Positions 28,671-41,337 of a stretch of DNA of 64,000 nt are shown here, in pieces. The stretch comes from Caulobacter sp. SLTY (GTDB taxonomy: Bacteria; Pseudomonadota; Alphaproteobacteria; Caulobacterales; Caulobacteraceae). The DNA lies in the NCBI RefSeq assembly GCF_009905535.1, contig NZ_JAAALA010000010.1:1-64000 (forward strand), read 5' to 3'. The notes under the pieces are model-generated. The model ran no database searches. It was not told the DNA's origin and saw only the letters and a list, made by a program, of their open reading frames with translations. Both the position numbers and the translations under genes were made by a program. Position 1 is the stretch's first letter; every line of letters starts with the position of its first letter.

Positions 28671-29123
28671 ATGACCGACGCCCAGACCTCCGATGCCTTG
28701 ATCGTCGCCTGCCCCGTCGACAGCGCCCTCAACCGCGTTCCTCGCGGTCGCCTCGCCGCCGAGCCCAGGTGCGGGACCTGCAAGTCCCTTCTGTTCACCG
28801 GCAAGCCCATGGTCCTCACGGCCGACAACTTCGACCGTCACGCGACCCGTTCGGACCTGCCCCTGCTGATCGACTTCTGGGCTGCCTGGTGCGGCCCTTG
28901 CCAGGCCATGGCCCCGGCCTTCGCCACCGCCGCCGGCAAACTGGAGCCGGCCGTCCGCCTCGGCAAAATCGACACCGAGGCCCAACAGACCCTCGCCGCC
29001 CGCTACAAGATCCGCTCGATCCCCTGCCTGGTCCTGATCCACAAGGGCCGCGAGATCGCCCGCCATGCCGGCGCCATGCCGGCCGACGCGATCATCGCCT
29101 GGACGCGCCAGAACCTGCCCTAA
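28671..29123 (+). CDS. trxC: Thioredoxin 2 (TrxC-like)
   Basis: Cytoplasmic disulphide reductase. 150 residues from ATG 28671 with AAGGA upstream. An N-terminal zinc-finger-like extension is followed by the thioredoxin fold with active site WAAWCGPCQAM and cis-Pro in RSIPCLV. In E. coli TrxC the extension binds zinc through two CxxC pairs; here the second pair is kept (RCGTC) but the first reads ACPVD, with Asp in place of the second Cys. The stop overlaps that of the convergent kinase gene. Confidence 0.93.
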   Translation: MTDAQTSDALIVACPVDSALNRVPRGRLAAEPRCGTCKSLLFTGKPMVLTADNFDRHATRSDLPLLIDFWAAWCGPCQAMAPAFATAAGKLEPAVRLGKIDTEAQQTLAARYKIRSIPCLVLIHKGREIARHAGAMPADAIIAWTRQNLP

Positions 29124-31090
29124 GCCACCGCTACCTCCGCCAGGTCCCCATCGTCCGCGATGCGGGCGATCTCCGCGACCAGCGCGCCCGGCGAGATCGG
29201 CTTGGCGACCACCCCGCTGCAGCCGCAAGTGCGATAAGCCGCCAGCTGGGCCGGCATCACGTTGGCGGTCGTAGCGACGATCGGGATCTGCCCGCGAACG
29301 CCCTCCATGGCGCGAATGCGGCGGGTGGCTTCCATGCCGTCCATGACCGGCATCTGGATGTCCATGAAGATCAGGTCGAACGGCGCGCGCTCCACGGCGG
29401 CCACGCCCTCGGCGCCGTTCTCGGCGGTCTCGACGCTGGCGCCCAACTGGCCGAGCAGGCCGGTGGCGACCAGGCGGTTGGTCGGGTTGTCCTCGACCAC
29501 CAGGACCCGAAGGCCCTCAAGCCAGCGGCCCTCGGTCGCCGCCTCACCGGCCACCGCCTCCAGCGGCGACGCGGTCTGTCCCGCCGCGGCCTGCTTCGTG
29601 GCCGGGGCGGCCACCTCCAGCCAGAAGGTGGAGCCGACGCCCTGAGCGCTGCGGAAGCCGACCGAGCCATCCATCAGGGCGGCCAGGTGGCGGGTGATGG
29701 TCAAGCCCAGACCCCCGCCGCCGAACTTGCGGGTGGCGCTGTTGTCGGCCTGGCGGAAGTGTTCGAACAGCTCGGCCTGAGCGGCAGGGGCGATGCCGAC
29801 GCCGGTGTCGGCCACCTCCAGGCACAAACGCTGGGCCGGGCCCGCGCCCAGTGCGTTCAGGCGCACCCGCACATGGCCCTGCTGGGTGAATTTCACCGCA
29901 TTACCGACCAGGTGCAGGAACATTTGGCGCAGGCGGCCAGGATCCACAGTCGCCGGGGCGATGGTCCTATCGCAAGCCACCTCCAGCGCCACGCCCTTGG
30001 CCTCGGCCTGAGGCTGCAGCAGCTCGACTACCATGGCCAGCTGCACGCCCGGATCGACGGCCTCGCGGGCCAGCACCAGACGGCCCGACTCCAGGTCGGC
30101 ATAGTCGATGATGTCGTTGAGCAGGGCCGACAGATTGGCCCCCGAACTGAGCGCCTGCTGGATCAGCTGCGTCCGCACGCTCGGCGAGGGCTCGGCCTTC
30201 AACAGGTGCAGCACCCCCAGAACTCCGTTCATCGGGGTGCGGATCTCATGGCTCATGTTGGTCAGGAACTGGCTCTTGGCGTCGATGGCCGCCCGCGCCG
30301 CCGCCTGGTCGCGCAGCGCCGCGTCTCGGGCCTGGACCAGTTCGGTGACGTCCTGGGCGATGCCGAGGATCTCCCAGCGGCCCGAGTCGCGGGGTCGCAC
30401 GCCCTGCCAGGCGACCCGCAGGTGTCGCCAGCCGTCGCGGCCCGCCCGCACCCGATACTCATGGCGGCAGGGCTCGCCCGTCTCCACCGACCGTCGCCAG
30501 GTGGCCTCCAGCTCGGCGACATCCTGGCGGTGGACGGTCTGGCGCATCCGCGACGCATCGATCCGGTGTTCGGCCCGCGCCTGGCCGCCGGGGCGATTGA
30601 AGTCGGGATTGACCTCGTAGTGGTCCCGGTCCGGGTCGAACCGCCAGACGGTGACCCCCGCCGAATTGCGCAGCATCTGGCTGACCCGCCGGGCTTCCCG
30701 CGCGTCCGCCTCGGCCCGCCGCTCCTCGGTCAGGTCTCGGATGATGGCCAGGATCCAGCCCTCCTCGCCCAGCACCACATGGCTGCGCACCCACAGCCAG
30801 TCGCCGGCCTTGGTGGCCAGCCGGTGCTCGGCCACCGTCCGCTCGCCCAGAGTCAGTGCGGCGACGGCGTTGCGGGCCGCCTGCTCGTCCTCGGGGTGGA
30901 AGAAGGACCAGAACGGCTTGCCGTAGGCCTCGGCCGGACTCCAGCCGGTTAATTTCCTCCAGCGCTTGTTGGCGTTGTAGACGTGGTCGCCCTGGAGGGT
31001 GACGAAGGTGTCCAGGCTGTTCTCGAAGAACCAGCCGATCGCCTTCAAGGCGCCGGTCGGGATGCTGGCTTCGGTCTGCTGATTGGCCAT
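29120..31090 (-). CDS. Hybrid histidine kinase with two PAS domains and receiver
   Basis: 656 residues from ATG 31090 (MANQQTEAS), GGGAG upstream. Soluble: no membrane span or signal peptide. Two PAS domains (about 20-135 and 140-260; YNANKRWRKLTGWSPAEAYG, RHEYRVRAGRDGWRHLRV). HisKA with NMSHEIRTPMNGVLG near residue 280. HATPase with VGNAVKFT, ADTGVGIAPAAQ and GGGGLGLTITR. C-terminal receiver VLVVEDNPTNRLVATGL with the acceptor Asp in LIFMDIQMPVMDG. All catalytic motifs are intact. Cytoplasmic signal and output partner unknown. Confidence 0.95.
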   Translation of the reverse strand: MANQQTEASIPTGALKAIGWFFENSLDTFVTLQGDHVYNANKRWRKLTGWSPAEAYGKPFWSFFHPEDEQAARNAVAALTLGERTVAEHRLATKAGDWLWVRSHVVLGEEGWILAIIRDLTEERRAEADAREARRVSQMLRNSAGVTVWRFDPDRDHYEVNPDFNRPGGQARAEHRIDASRMRQTVHRQDVAELEATWRRSVETGEPCRHEYRVRAGRDGWRHLRVAWQGVRPRDSGRWEILGIAQDVTELVQARDAALRDQAAARAAIDAKSQFLTNMSHEIRTPMNGVLGVLHLLKAEPSPSVRTQLIQQALSSGANLSALLNDIIDYADLESGRLVLAREAVDPGVQLAMVVELLQPQAEAKGVALEVACDRTIAPATVDPGRLRQMFLHLVGNAVKFTQQGHVRVRLNALGAGPAQRLCLEVADTGVGIAPAAQAELFEHFRQADNSATRKFGGGGLGLTITRHLAALMDGSVGFRSAQGVGSTFWLEVAAPATKQAAAGQTASPLEAVAGEAATEGRWLEGLRVLVVEDNPTNRLVATGLLGQLGASVETAENGAEGVAAVERAPFDLIFMDIQMPVMDGMEATRRIRAMEGVRGQIPIVATTANVMPAQLAAYRTCGCSGVVAKPISPGALVAEIARIADDGDLAEVAVA

Positions 31091-31150
31091 CTCGCCAACT
31101 CCCGGAAGTCTCCCCAAAGTGAGGCTAAGCGGGCGAGGGTAAACCAATCG

Positions 31151-31171
31151 TCTGCGACGGACGGTCGCAGA
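31151..31171 (-). terminator. Possible hairpin terminator of aroC
   Basis: TCTGCGAC-GGACG-GTCGCAGA, an 8-bp perfect stem starting 6 bases past the aroC stop. On the minus strand the following sequence is CGATTGGTTT, a poor T-tract, so termination would be weak. Confidence 0.4.
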
Positions 31172-31176
31172 GGAAT

Positions 31177-32244
31177 TTATCCAACCTGGGCGCGATGTCT
31201 AAGGAAGGCGTCAGCCAGGACGCAGGCGACCATGGCCTCGACCACCGGCACGGCGCGGACGCCGACGCAGGGGTCATGGCGGCCCTTGGTGCGCAGTTCG
31301 ACTTCCTCGCCTGCCTCGTTGAGGGTGCGACGAGGGGTGAGGATGGAAGAGGTCGGCTTGAAGGCGACGCGGGCGATCACCGGCTGGCCGGTGCTGATGC
31401 CGCCCAGCACGCCGCCGGCGTGGTTGCTCAGGAAGTTCGGCCCATTGTTGCCGGCCCGCATCTCGTCGGCGTTCTCTTCGCCGGACAAGGCGGCGGCGGC
31501 GAACCCTGCCCCGATCTCCACCCCCTTGGCGGCATTGATCGACATCAGGGCGGCGGCCAGTTCGGCGTCCAGCTTGCCATAGAGCGGCGCCCCCCAGCCG
31601 GCCGGAACCCCCTCCGCCTCGACCTCGACGATGGCTCCGGTGGAGGAGCCGGCCTTGCGCACCTCGTCCAGGTAGCCGTCCCATTTTTTGGCCGTCTGGG
31701 CGTCCGGCGACCAGAAGGTGTTCTGGCGGGTCTGCTCCCAGTCCCAGGCGCTCCGGTCGATGGCGTGCGGCCCGACCTGCACCAGGGCGCCGCGCACCGT
31801 CACGCCGGAAATCACCTTGCGGGCGACAGCGCCGGCGGCGACGCGGGCGGCGGTCTCCCGGGCGCTGCTGCGACCCCCGCCGCGATAGTCTCGCCGGCCA
31901 TACTTGGCGATGTAGGCGTAGTCGGCGTGACCTGGCCGGAAGGCATGGGCGATCTCGCCGTAGTCCTTGGACCGCTGGTCCTCGTTCTCGATCATCAGCG
32001 AGATCGGCGTGCCGGTGGTGAAGCCCTCGAAGACGCCTGAGAGGATGCGCACGGTGTCGCTTTCGCGCCGTTGGGTGACGTGCTTGCTGGTGCCCGGCTT
32101 GCGCAGGTCCAGGAAGGTCTGGATGTCGGCCTCGGTCAGCTCGATCCCGGGCGGGCAGCCGTCGACCACGCAGCCGAGCGCCGGCCCATGGCTTTCACCC
32201 CAGGTGGTGACGCGGAACAGGTGGCCGAAGGTGTTGTGCGACAT
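31177..32244 (-). CDS. aroC: Chorismate synthase
   Basis: Last step of the shikimate pathway: 5-enolpyruvylshikimate-3-phosphate to chorismate, needing reduced FMN. 355 residues, normal length. Family signatures are [20 protein letters not shown] at the N-terminus, [45 protein letters not shown], and the C-terminal [21 protein letters not shown]. No aro operon around it. Confidence 0.98.
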   Translation of the reverse strand: MSHNTFGHLFRVTTWGESHGPALGCVVDGCPPGIELTEADIQTFLDLRKPGTSKHVTQRRESDTVRILSGVFEGFTTGTPISLMIENEDQRSKDYGEIAHAFRPGHADYAYIAKYGRRDYRGGGRSSARETAARVAAGAVARKVISGVTVRGALVQVGPHAIDRSAWDWEQTRQNTFWSPDAQTAKKWDGYLDEVRKAGSSTGAIVEVEAEGVPAGWGAPLYGKLDAELAAALMSINAAKGVEIGAGFAAAALSGEENADEMRAGNNGPNFLSNHAGGVLGGISTGQPVIARVAFKPTSSILTPRRTLNEAGEEVELRTKGRHDPCVGVRAVPVVEAMVACVLADAFLRHRAQVG

Positions 32245-32275
32245 GTCGGATCGGTCTTAGCGGACAACGCCCGGC

Positions 32276-32962
32276 TTACAAGGCCGCCCAGGCCGCCGTG
32301 AAGGCGCGCAGTCGACTGCGCGCGCCGCTTTCAGCCCCCGCTGATGGCCGCAGCCGCACAATGAAGTCGCCGACCGAATGCGGTCCCCTCGCCGGCAGCC
32401 CGGCCCCGCTCAGCCGCACCAGCCCGCGCCGCAGGGCCCTGCGGTCGATCCAGACGGCGCGCGGCCCGGCCGGCGTCTCGACCGGCAACCGGCCGCCCCA
32501 TGGGGCGTCGCTCGGCAGGTCGGCGGTCAACCACAGATCGTCGCCGCGCAGCGTCAGCCCCTCGGCTCCGCGCACCGCCACCGTCAGCAGCGCATCACCG
32601 GCCCGCACCCGATCACCGTCCCGCAGGCCAGCCGGCAGGCTGACCGCGATCTTCCGGCCATCGGCCAGCCGCGCCATCGCCTCGCCGCCGAAGGCCGCCA
32701 GGGCGGGGCTGATCTCCAGGACCTCGGTGGCGACCGCCGGCCGGGGCGCCGGTGCGGGCGGGGAAGGGGAGGGCGCGGTTTTCAGAACCTCATAGGCCTC
32801 GACCACCTCGCGCAGCCTGGCCGCATCGCCGCCCGCTCGGTCGGGGTGGGTGGCCTTCACCGCACGGCGGAAGGCAGCGCGCGTCGCCGCCTCGTCCGCC
32901 GGCCCGCGCAGGCCCAGCACCACCCGCGCGCGGCGGGGGTCCATTGTCTTCGTCGCCACCAT
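32276..32962 (-). CDS. J-domain protein with truncated DnaJ C-terminal domain
   Basis: 228 residues. A J domain occupies residues ~8-65 with the essential HPD ([11 protein letters not shown]). A Pro/Ala linker follows, then a region resembling one DnaJ/CbpA C-terminal substrate-binding domain ([22 protein letters not shown] pattern, seen as [17 protein letters not shown]). No zinc finger and no G/F region, so it is a type C or CbpA-like co-chaperone that would stimulate DnaK. Start could also be Met7 (32944). Divergent from pdxH. Confidence 0.85.
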   Translation of the reverse strand: MVATKTMDPRRARVVLGLRGPADEAATRAAFRRAVKATHPDRAGGDAARLREVVEAYEVLKTAPSPSPPAPAPRPAVATEVLEISPALAAFGGEAMARLADGRKIAVSLPAGLRDGDRVRAGDALLTVAVRGAEGLTLRGDDLWLTADLPSDAPWGGRLPVETPAGPRAVWIDRRALRRGLVRLSGAGLPARGPHSVGDFIVRLRPSAGAESGARSRLRAFTAAWAAL

Positions 32963-33082
32963 CTCGGCCTCTGTTCTGGGGCCCCGTTCTTGTTGCGCTC
33001 AGCCTGGACCGCACAGAGTCAATTCGAAGTTAAGCCTGTGGCGGGCCATGACGTGGCGCTGTGGCGGCGCTACATAGCGTCC

Positions 33083-33748
33083 ATGTCCGATGACACCCTG
33101 ATCCCCGCCTCGCCCAGCGAGGATGACTACGTCACCCAGGTGACCACGGCCGAGCCGCTGCCCCTGCTGCCGGAGGCCGACCCGATCGCGCTGTTCGAGA
33201 CCTGGCTGAAGGCGGCGGTCGAATCGGAGCCCAACGACGCCAACGCCATGACCGTGGCCACCGTCGACGCCGACGGCCTTCCCGATGCGCGGATGGTGCT
33301 GCTCAAGGACGTCGGGCCCGACGGCTTCACCTTCTACACCAACCTGGAAAGCGCCAAAGGCCGCGAGCTGGCCGCCAACCCCCGCGCCGCCCTGCTGTTC
33401 CACTGGAAGTCCCTGCGACGCCAGGTGCGGGTGCGGGGCGCCGTGGAGCGGGTCTCCGACGCCGAGGCCGACGCCTATTTCGCCACCCGCGCCCGCCACA
33501 GCCAGCTTGGCGCCTGGGCCTCCGACCAGTCGCGGCCGCTGACCGACCGTTTCGCCCTGGAAAAGCGGGTGGCCGAGGCCGGCCTGCGGTTCGGCCTGGG
33601 CAAGGTGGCTCGGCCCCCGCACTGGTCCGGCTTTCGCGTGCGGCCCCAATCGATCGAGTTCTGGCGCGACCGGCCGTTCCGCCTGCACGAGCGGCTGGTG
33701 TTCACGCGCGCCGCCCAGGGCTGGACCACCTCGCGGCTGTTTCCTTAG
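33083..33748 (+). CDS. pdxH: Pyridoxamine/pyridoxine 5'-phosphate oxidase
   Basis: FMN enzyme that oxidises PNP or PMP to pyridoxal phosphate. 221 residues from ATG 33083. Motifs: [71 protein letters not shown], and the C-terminal family signature [17 protein letters not shown] plus RLFP end. Complete. Its last four bases overlap the convergent TetR gene. Confidence 0.97.
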   Translation: MSDDTLIPASPSEDDYVTQVTTAEPLPLLPEADPIALFETWLKAAVESEPNDANAMTVATVDADGLPDARMVLLKDVGPDGFTFYTNLESAKGRELAANPRAALLFHWKSLRRQVRVRGAVERVSDAEADAYFATRARHSQLGAWASDQSRPLTDRFALEKRVAEAGLRFGLGKVARPPHWSGFRVRPQSIEFWRDRPFRLHERLVFTRAAQGWTTSRLFP

Positions 33749-34359
33749 GCCGCGTACCGCGCCAGGAAGGTCTCGACCGCCTCCTCGCCGATGGTGTCCA
33801 CGGGCCGCTGCGGCTGGGTCTCGTCGCCGGCCATCAGGCCCATGGTCAGGGTCGGGTGTTCCAGCATGCCCAGGAGTTGACCGGCCGCCGAGGCCGGGTC
33901 ATCGACCTTCAGCAGCCCGTCGTCGGCCAGTTCCTTGATCAGCGCCAGCGCCACCCCGCCGATCTCCTGGCGGGACCGAGCCTGGAAGCGGTCGGCCAGT
34001 TCGGCGAACCGCCGCCGCTCGGCGGTCACCAGCCGGAACAGCGAGCGCGACAGCGGCTCGCAATAGAACCGCCCCAGCGCCACCGCGAACTGGGTCAGCC
34101 GCGCCCGCGCGTCCCCATGGTCCCGCGTCGAGCGCAGGTCGGCGGTCAGGCCCGTCACCGCCTCGTCGACCACCGCCGCGAACAGGTCGGCCTTGCTTGG
34201 GAAATGGGCGTACAGGGTGGCGGTCGAGACGGCCGCTGACCGCGCCACCATCTCCATGCCGGCCCCGGCATAGCCCTCGTTCAGAAATATCTCGCGACCG
34301 GAATCCAGGATGTCACGGCGCTTGCGCGCGGTCCGCGTCTCCCCCTCACGCTCCCCCAT
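33745..34359 (-). CDS. TetR/AcrR-family transcriptional regulator
   Basis: 204 residues from ATG 34359 ([18 protein letters not shown]), GAGGGA upstream. HTH domain: [40 protein letters not shown]. The C-terminal ligand/dimer domain ([22 protein letters not shown]) resembles AefR-type regulators. It is divergent from the APH/P-loop kinase gene with 150 bp between starts, and a short inverted repeat lies in that space. Confidence 0.93.
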   Translation of the reverse strand: MGEREGETRTARKRRDILDSGREIFLNEGYAGAGMEMVARSAAVSTATLYAHFPSKADLFAAVVDEAVTGLTADLRSTRDHGDARARLTQFAVALGRFYCEPLSRSLFRLVTAERRRFAELADRFQARSRQEIGGVALALIKELADDGLLKVDDPASAAGQLLGMLEHPTLTMGLMAGDETQPQRPVDTIGEEAVETFLARYAA

Positions 34360-34428
34360 ACGTCCCTCATGTCCCCCGCAGCGGTTCCGCTGGTGCGCCC
34401 CCCGACGCACGCTGACAGAACAATGATT

Positions 34429-34441
34429 CATACCCTGTATG
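34429..34441. promoter_or_regulatory. Candidate TetR operator
   Basis: CATAC-CCT-GTATG in an AT-richer stretch (ATGATTCATACCCTGTATGG) between the divergent TetR gene and the kinase-fusion gene. TetR/AcrR proteins commonly bind such dyads in their own divergent promoter region. Arms are only 5 bp, so this is a suggestion. Confidence 0.4.
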
Positions 34442-34509
34442 GGTTGCGCGGAAGGCCTGCAAGGGATCGGCAAGGGACGTCGCGAGTTTGGCTGTGTTAT
34501 GGACCCGGG

Positions 34510-36024
34510 ATGACCGAACCGTCCGCAGACTCCGTCGCCGAAGCCTTGCAGGAAGCCGAGATCGCCGCGTGGTTGGGCGACCGGGCCGACCGGGTCATCG
34601 AGACCAGCTGCGCGCGTGTCTATCTGACCGGGGACCTGGCGCTGAAGATCAAGCGGCCGGTCAACTTCGGCTTCCTCAACTATGAGACCGCCGCCCTGCG
34701 CCATTGGGCGCTGGAGCGGGAACTGGCCTTCAACCGCGCCGCCGCGCCGGACATCTATCGCCGGGTGGGGGCCATCACCCGCGCGGCCGGCGGCGGGCTG
34801 GAGCTCGACGGGGCCGGAGAGCGAGTCGAATCGGTGCTGGAGATGCGCCGTTTCGACGAGACTGCCGTGCTGGCCGAACAGCCCTATGCGGTCGATGGCG
34901 AACTGGCCGAACAGCTGGGCCGCGCGGTGGCCCGCTTCCATGCCGAAGCGCCGGTCAGCGAGGGGACCGAGCCTGGCGGGGGGATGAGCTACACCATCCG
35001 CTCCAACGCCAATCTGCTGCAGGACCTGGCGCCCAAGCTCGGTCGCGAGCCGGTTGAGGCCCTGATCGCCGCCACCGACGCCGAGCGGGCCCGCCTTGAG
35101 GCCCTGCTCGCGGGACGACGCGAGGCCGGCTGGGTGCGCCGCTGCCATGGCGACCTGCATCTCGGCAACATCCTGCTTGAGGGCGGACGGCCGATCCTCT
35201 TCGACTGCATCGAGTTCAACGACGTGCTGTCGGAGATCGACGTCCTCTACGACGTGGCCTTCCTGTTGATGGACCTGGATTTCCGCCGTCGGCGCGACGC
35301 TGCTGTCCGCGTGCTGTCGGCCTGGCTCGACGAAGGCGCCCGGCTGTTGCCCGAAGGCCTGTGGCCGGGCCTCGAAGCCCTGCCGCTGGCCCTTTCCGTC
35401 CGCGCCGGCGTACGATGCCACGTCCAGGCCCACGGCGGCGACCTCGACGCCAGCCGCGCCTACCTGGCCGCCGCCCTGGCCCACCTGGAGCCGGTCCGGC
35501 CGGTCCTCGCGGCGGTCGGCGGCCTCTCCGGTTCCGGCAAGTCGACCTTCGCCCGCATCGCCGCCCCGGGTCTGGGCGCCTCGCCCGGCGCGGTGATCCT
35601 GCGCAGCGATGAGATCCGCAAGCGCCTGTGGAGCGCGGCCCCCCTCGACCGCCTGCCAACCGAGGCCTATGCCCCCGAGGTCAGCCCCCGCGTCTACGGC
35701 CGGATGTTCGACGAGGCATCCGCCTGCCTCGCCGCCGGACGCGCCGTGATCCTCGACGCCGTCTTCATGAAGCCGGAGGAACGCGCCGCCGCCGCCGATG
35801 TCGCCCGCCGCGCCGGAGTTCCCTTCGAAGGTCTTTGGCTGGAGGCTCCCGCCGGCCTCCTCCACCAGCGCATCGCCGCACGGGCCGGAGACGCCTCGGA
35901 CGCCGACAGCGCGGTCCTGGACACCCAACTGACCCGCGATCTCGGCGACATGACCTGGCGCAGGGTGGACAGCGACGGGGCCTTCGAGCCGGCCGCCGAG
36001 GCTTTGGTCAATTCGTTCAGTTAG
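34510..36024 (+). CDS. Aminoglycoside phosphotransferase-like / P-loop kinase fusion
   Basis: 504 residues from ATG 34510. Residues ~1-330 form an APH/choline-kinase-like domain (YLTGDLALKIKRPVNFGFLNY with the ATP lysine, catalytic CHGDLHLGNILLEGG, and metal-binding ILFDCIEFND). Residues ~335-504 form an AAA_33-type P-loop kinase with Walker A GGLSGSGKSTFAR and a 'lid' region SDEIRKRLW. This two-kinase architecture is widespread in Proteobacteria but uncharacterised; it is not evidence of aminoglycoside resistance. Confidence 0.9.
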   Translation: MTEPSADSVAEALQEAEIAAWLGDRADRVIETSCARVYLTGDLALKIKRPVNFGFLNYETAALRHWALERELAFNRAAAPDIYRRVGAITRAAGGGLELDGAGERVESVLEMRRFDETAVLAEQPYAVDGELAEQLGRAVARFHAEAPVSEGTEPGGGMSYTIRSNANLLQDLAPKLGREPVEALIAATDAERARLEALLAGRREAGWVRRCHGDLHLGNILLEGGRPILFDCIEFNDVLSEIDVLYDVAFLLMDLDFRRRRDAAVRVLSAWLDEGARLLPEGLWPGLEALPLALSVRAGVRCHVQAHGGDLDASRAYLAAALAHLEPVRPVLAAVGGLSGSGKSTFARIAAPGLGASPGAVILRSDEIRKRLWSAAPLDRLPTEAYAPEVSPRVYGRMFDEASACLAAGRAVILDAVFMKPEERAAAADVARRAGVPFEGLWLEAPAGLLHQRIAARAGDASDADSAVLDTQLTRDLGDMTWRRVDSDGAFEPAAEALVNSFS

Positions 36025-36083
36025 ATTTCAAACAGCCGGACAATCGTTTTCATCGGACGGTCAGCAGGCAGACAGGCAGATCC

Positions 36084-36392
36084 ATGTCGGAAGACACAGA
36101 CGAATTCGTATTCGACGAGGCGACCGGGGAATGGGTCCAGGCCGGCGCGCTGACGGCCGGCCCGGCGCAGTCAGCGGCCGTGGTTGTCCGCGATTCCGTG
36201 GGAAATCCTCTCGCGGACGGGGATGCGGTGACCCTGATCAAGGATCTCAAGGTCAAGGGTGCCGGACAGACGCTCAAGCGCGGGACGGTTATCCGATCAA
36301 TCCGGCTGACCGGCGACGAGCAGGAGATCGACTGCCGCTACGAGGGCATCAAGGGGCTCGTCCTGCGCGCCGAGTTCGTCAGGAAGCTCTGA
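36084..36392 (+). CDS. YjdM/PhnA-like protein lacking the N-terminal zinc ribbon
   Basis: 102 residues. The C-terminal ~65 residues match the PhnA/YjdM domain (VVVRDSVGNPLADGDAVTLIKDLKVKGAGQTLKRGT, then RLTGDEQEIDCRYEGIKGLVL). In typical members a Cys4 zinc ribbon precedes this; here the first 30 residues are acidic (SEDTDEFVFDEATGEWV) with no Cys. Role unknown: the family was named for phosphonate genes but is not required for that pathway. It is 59 bp downstream of the kinase fusion, same strand. Confidence 0.87.
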   Translation: MSEDTDEFVFDEATGEWVQAGALTAGPAQSAAVVVRDSVGNPLADGDAVTLIKDLKVKGAGQTLKRGTVIRSIRLTGDEQEIDCRYEGIKGLVLRAEFVRKL

Positions 36393-36462
36393 CCGGGATC
36401 GCCGATTGACGGCCGCCGCGCCTCAGGCAATCTGGGGCCGGGGCGTTTGTCGGGTTTCTCAT

Positions 36463-36813
36463 ATGCATCTGTCACGGCGCGCGGCGCTCGCGGGATTGGG
36501 CGCTGTCGGCCTTTCGCTGGCGGCCGCCCCGGCGTTCGCCCAGGACGAGGCCAGGTCCGGCTGGGCCGGCGTCAGCCTGACCGTCACCGACGGCGCGGCC
36601 CATATCGCTGACCTGGACCCGCTCGGCCCCGCGGCGCGCGCTGGCCTGCGCGCCGGCGATCTTGTCCTCGGCTGGAGTGGTGGAGCGCTTTCCGCCCTGC
36701 CGGCCGCCCTCAGCGGCCCGCCGGGCGAACGCCTCGACCTGACCGTGGCCCGAGGCGACCGGCGGCGCACCGTGCGTCTTGTGCTTGAAGCGATGGAAAT
36801 CGCTCGCCCGTAG
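36463..36813 (+). CDS. Exported PDZ-domain protein
   Basis: 116 residues. The N-terminus MHLSRRAALAGLGAVGLSLA carries twin arginines and a hydrophobic stretch ending APAFA, so Tat or Sec export is likely. The mature part is a single PDZ-like domain (GWAGVSLTV, DLDPLGPAARAGLRAGDLVLGWSG) with no protease domain. It may act as a periplasmic adaptor. The carrier-loop and partner are not evident. Confidence 0.8.
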   Translation: MHLSRRAALAGLGAVGLSLAAAPAFAQDEARSGWAGVSLTVTDGAAHIADLDPLGPAARAGLRAGDLVLGWSGGALSALPAALSGPPGERLDLTVARGDRRRTVRLVLEAMEIARP

Positions 36814-36891
36814 GCGGCGCCCGTTTGCACTGCGGCATTCCGCCCGTTAGCGTGCTCTCCTTAAGGAAACACACTTTCGGGGATGAAGCGT

Positions 36892-40313
<3,422 letters not shown>

Positions 40314-40317
<4 letters not shown>

Positions 40318-40419
40318 AGCGCGTTCCGATTGGTGGGAACCAGTAATCGGATCAAACGCGCGACCAGCAAGGACCTGGAGCAGCGCGATTTGATTCCATC
40401 AAATCGAGCCCTGCTCTAG
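40314..40419. repeat. CTAGAGC-bounded intergenic repeat, copy 1
   Basis: 106-bp element with terminal inverted CTAGAGC...GCTCTAG. It contains two internal hairpins: CCGATT...AATCGG, and CGATTTGA-TTCCA-TCAAATCG. A second, diverged copy lies inverted at 59290-59389. It begins on the stop codon of the fusion gene (TAG is bases 2-4 of the repeat) and ends 15 bp before the stop of the convergent metallo-hydrolase. Confidence 0.85.
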
Positions 40420-40434
40420 GCGGCGAACACGGCT

Positions 40435-41337
40435 TTAGGCCGCAACCGTCGCCAGCCGGTAGTCGCTGTCCAGTCCTGGCTCTCCGTCACAGACGATCCG
40501 CCCCTCGCGGACCAACTGGACCATGTGGGCCATGACCGAATGGGCCGCCGCCGGGTGCAGGCGGGAGTCCACGTCCTTGTAGAGCTCGGCCACCATCGCC
40601 TTGATCCGCGTATGGCCCCGGCCCAGCGCCGCCAGGATCTGCGCCTCGCGCCCGCGCCGGTGGTCGATATAGGCCTGAACGAAGGGCGCCGGGTCGGTCA
40701 CCGGCGGGCCGTGGGTCGGCCACAGAGTGGCGAAGTCGCGGGCCTTGATGGTCGCCAGGCTCTCGAAATAATCGCCCATGTCGCCGTCCGGCGGGCTGAT
40801 CACCGTGGTCGACCAGCCCATGATGTGGTCGCCGCTGAACAGGGCGTTCTCTTCCAGCAGGGCGTAGCAGATGTGGTTTGAGGTATGGCCAGGCGTCGGA
40901 ATCGCCTCCAGGGTCCAGTCGCCGCCGTTGAACATCCCGCCGTCACACAGACCGACATCGGGTCGGAAATCGCGGTCGTCTCCGGCCTCCATCCGCACCT
41001 CCGACTCGGTCGGCACGCCCAGCTTGGCGCAGGCATAGATGGTCGCCCCCGTCCGCTCGGCCAGCGGCCGGGCCAGGGGTGAGTGGTCGGCGTGGTTGTG
41101 GGTGACGAAGATGTGGGTGATCCGCTCGCCGGCGGTCGCGGTCAGGATCGCCTCCAGATGGTCGTCCATGTCCGGCCCGGGGTCGATCACGGCCACCTCG
41201 CCAGTGCCGACAATATAGGTGCCGGTCCCCTTGAAGGTGAACGGTCCCGGGTTGCGCGCCACCACCCGCCGGATCAGCGGTGAGAGGCGGTCACAGGCCC
41301 CGTACTCGAACTCGATGTCTCGAACGAAGGGAATCAT
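40435..41337 (-). CDS. MBL-fold metallo-hydrolase (LACTB2-like)
   Basis: 300 residues. The metal-binding motif THNHADHSPLA sits near residue 79, with further ligands in PTPGHTSNH, SGDHIMGW and PTHGPPV. A C-terminal winged-helix-like tail (HTRIKAMVAELYKDVDSRLHPAAAHSVMAHM) is typical of the LACTB2 subgroup, some of which are RNases and others thioesterase-like hydrolases. Its ATG overlaps the TGA of the upstream ATP-grasp-like gene, so the two are translationally coupled. Confidence 0.92.
   Translation of the reverse strand: MIPFVRDIEFEYGACDRLSPLIRRVVARNPGPFTFKGTGTYIVGTGEVAVIDPGPDMDDHLEAILTATAGERITHIFVTHNHADHSPLARPLAERTGATIYACAKLGVPTESEVRMEAGDDRDFRPDVGLCDGGMFNGGDWTLEAIPTPGHTSNHICYALLEENALFSGDHIMGWSTTVISPPDGDMGDYFESLATIKARDFATLWPTHGPPVTDPAPFVQAYIDHRRGREAQILAALGRGHTRIKAMVAELYKDVDSRLHPAAAHSVMAHMVQLVREGRIVCDGEPGLDSDYRLATVAA

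Noticed and set aside
33745..35928. A 727-codon frame suggesting a long N-terminal fusion to the TetR regulator
   Set aside because: Only the last 204 residues look like protein. The earlier part is antisense to the APH/P-loop kinase gene, and a good start with ribosome site exists at 34359.
34510..36024. Aminoglycoside resistance gene
   Set aside because: The phosphotransferase-like domain is part of a widespread chromosomal two-kinase architecture; there is no mobile context or specific resistance signature.
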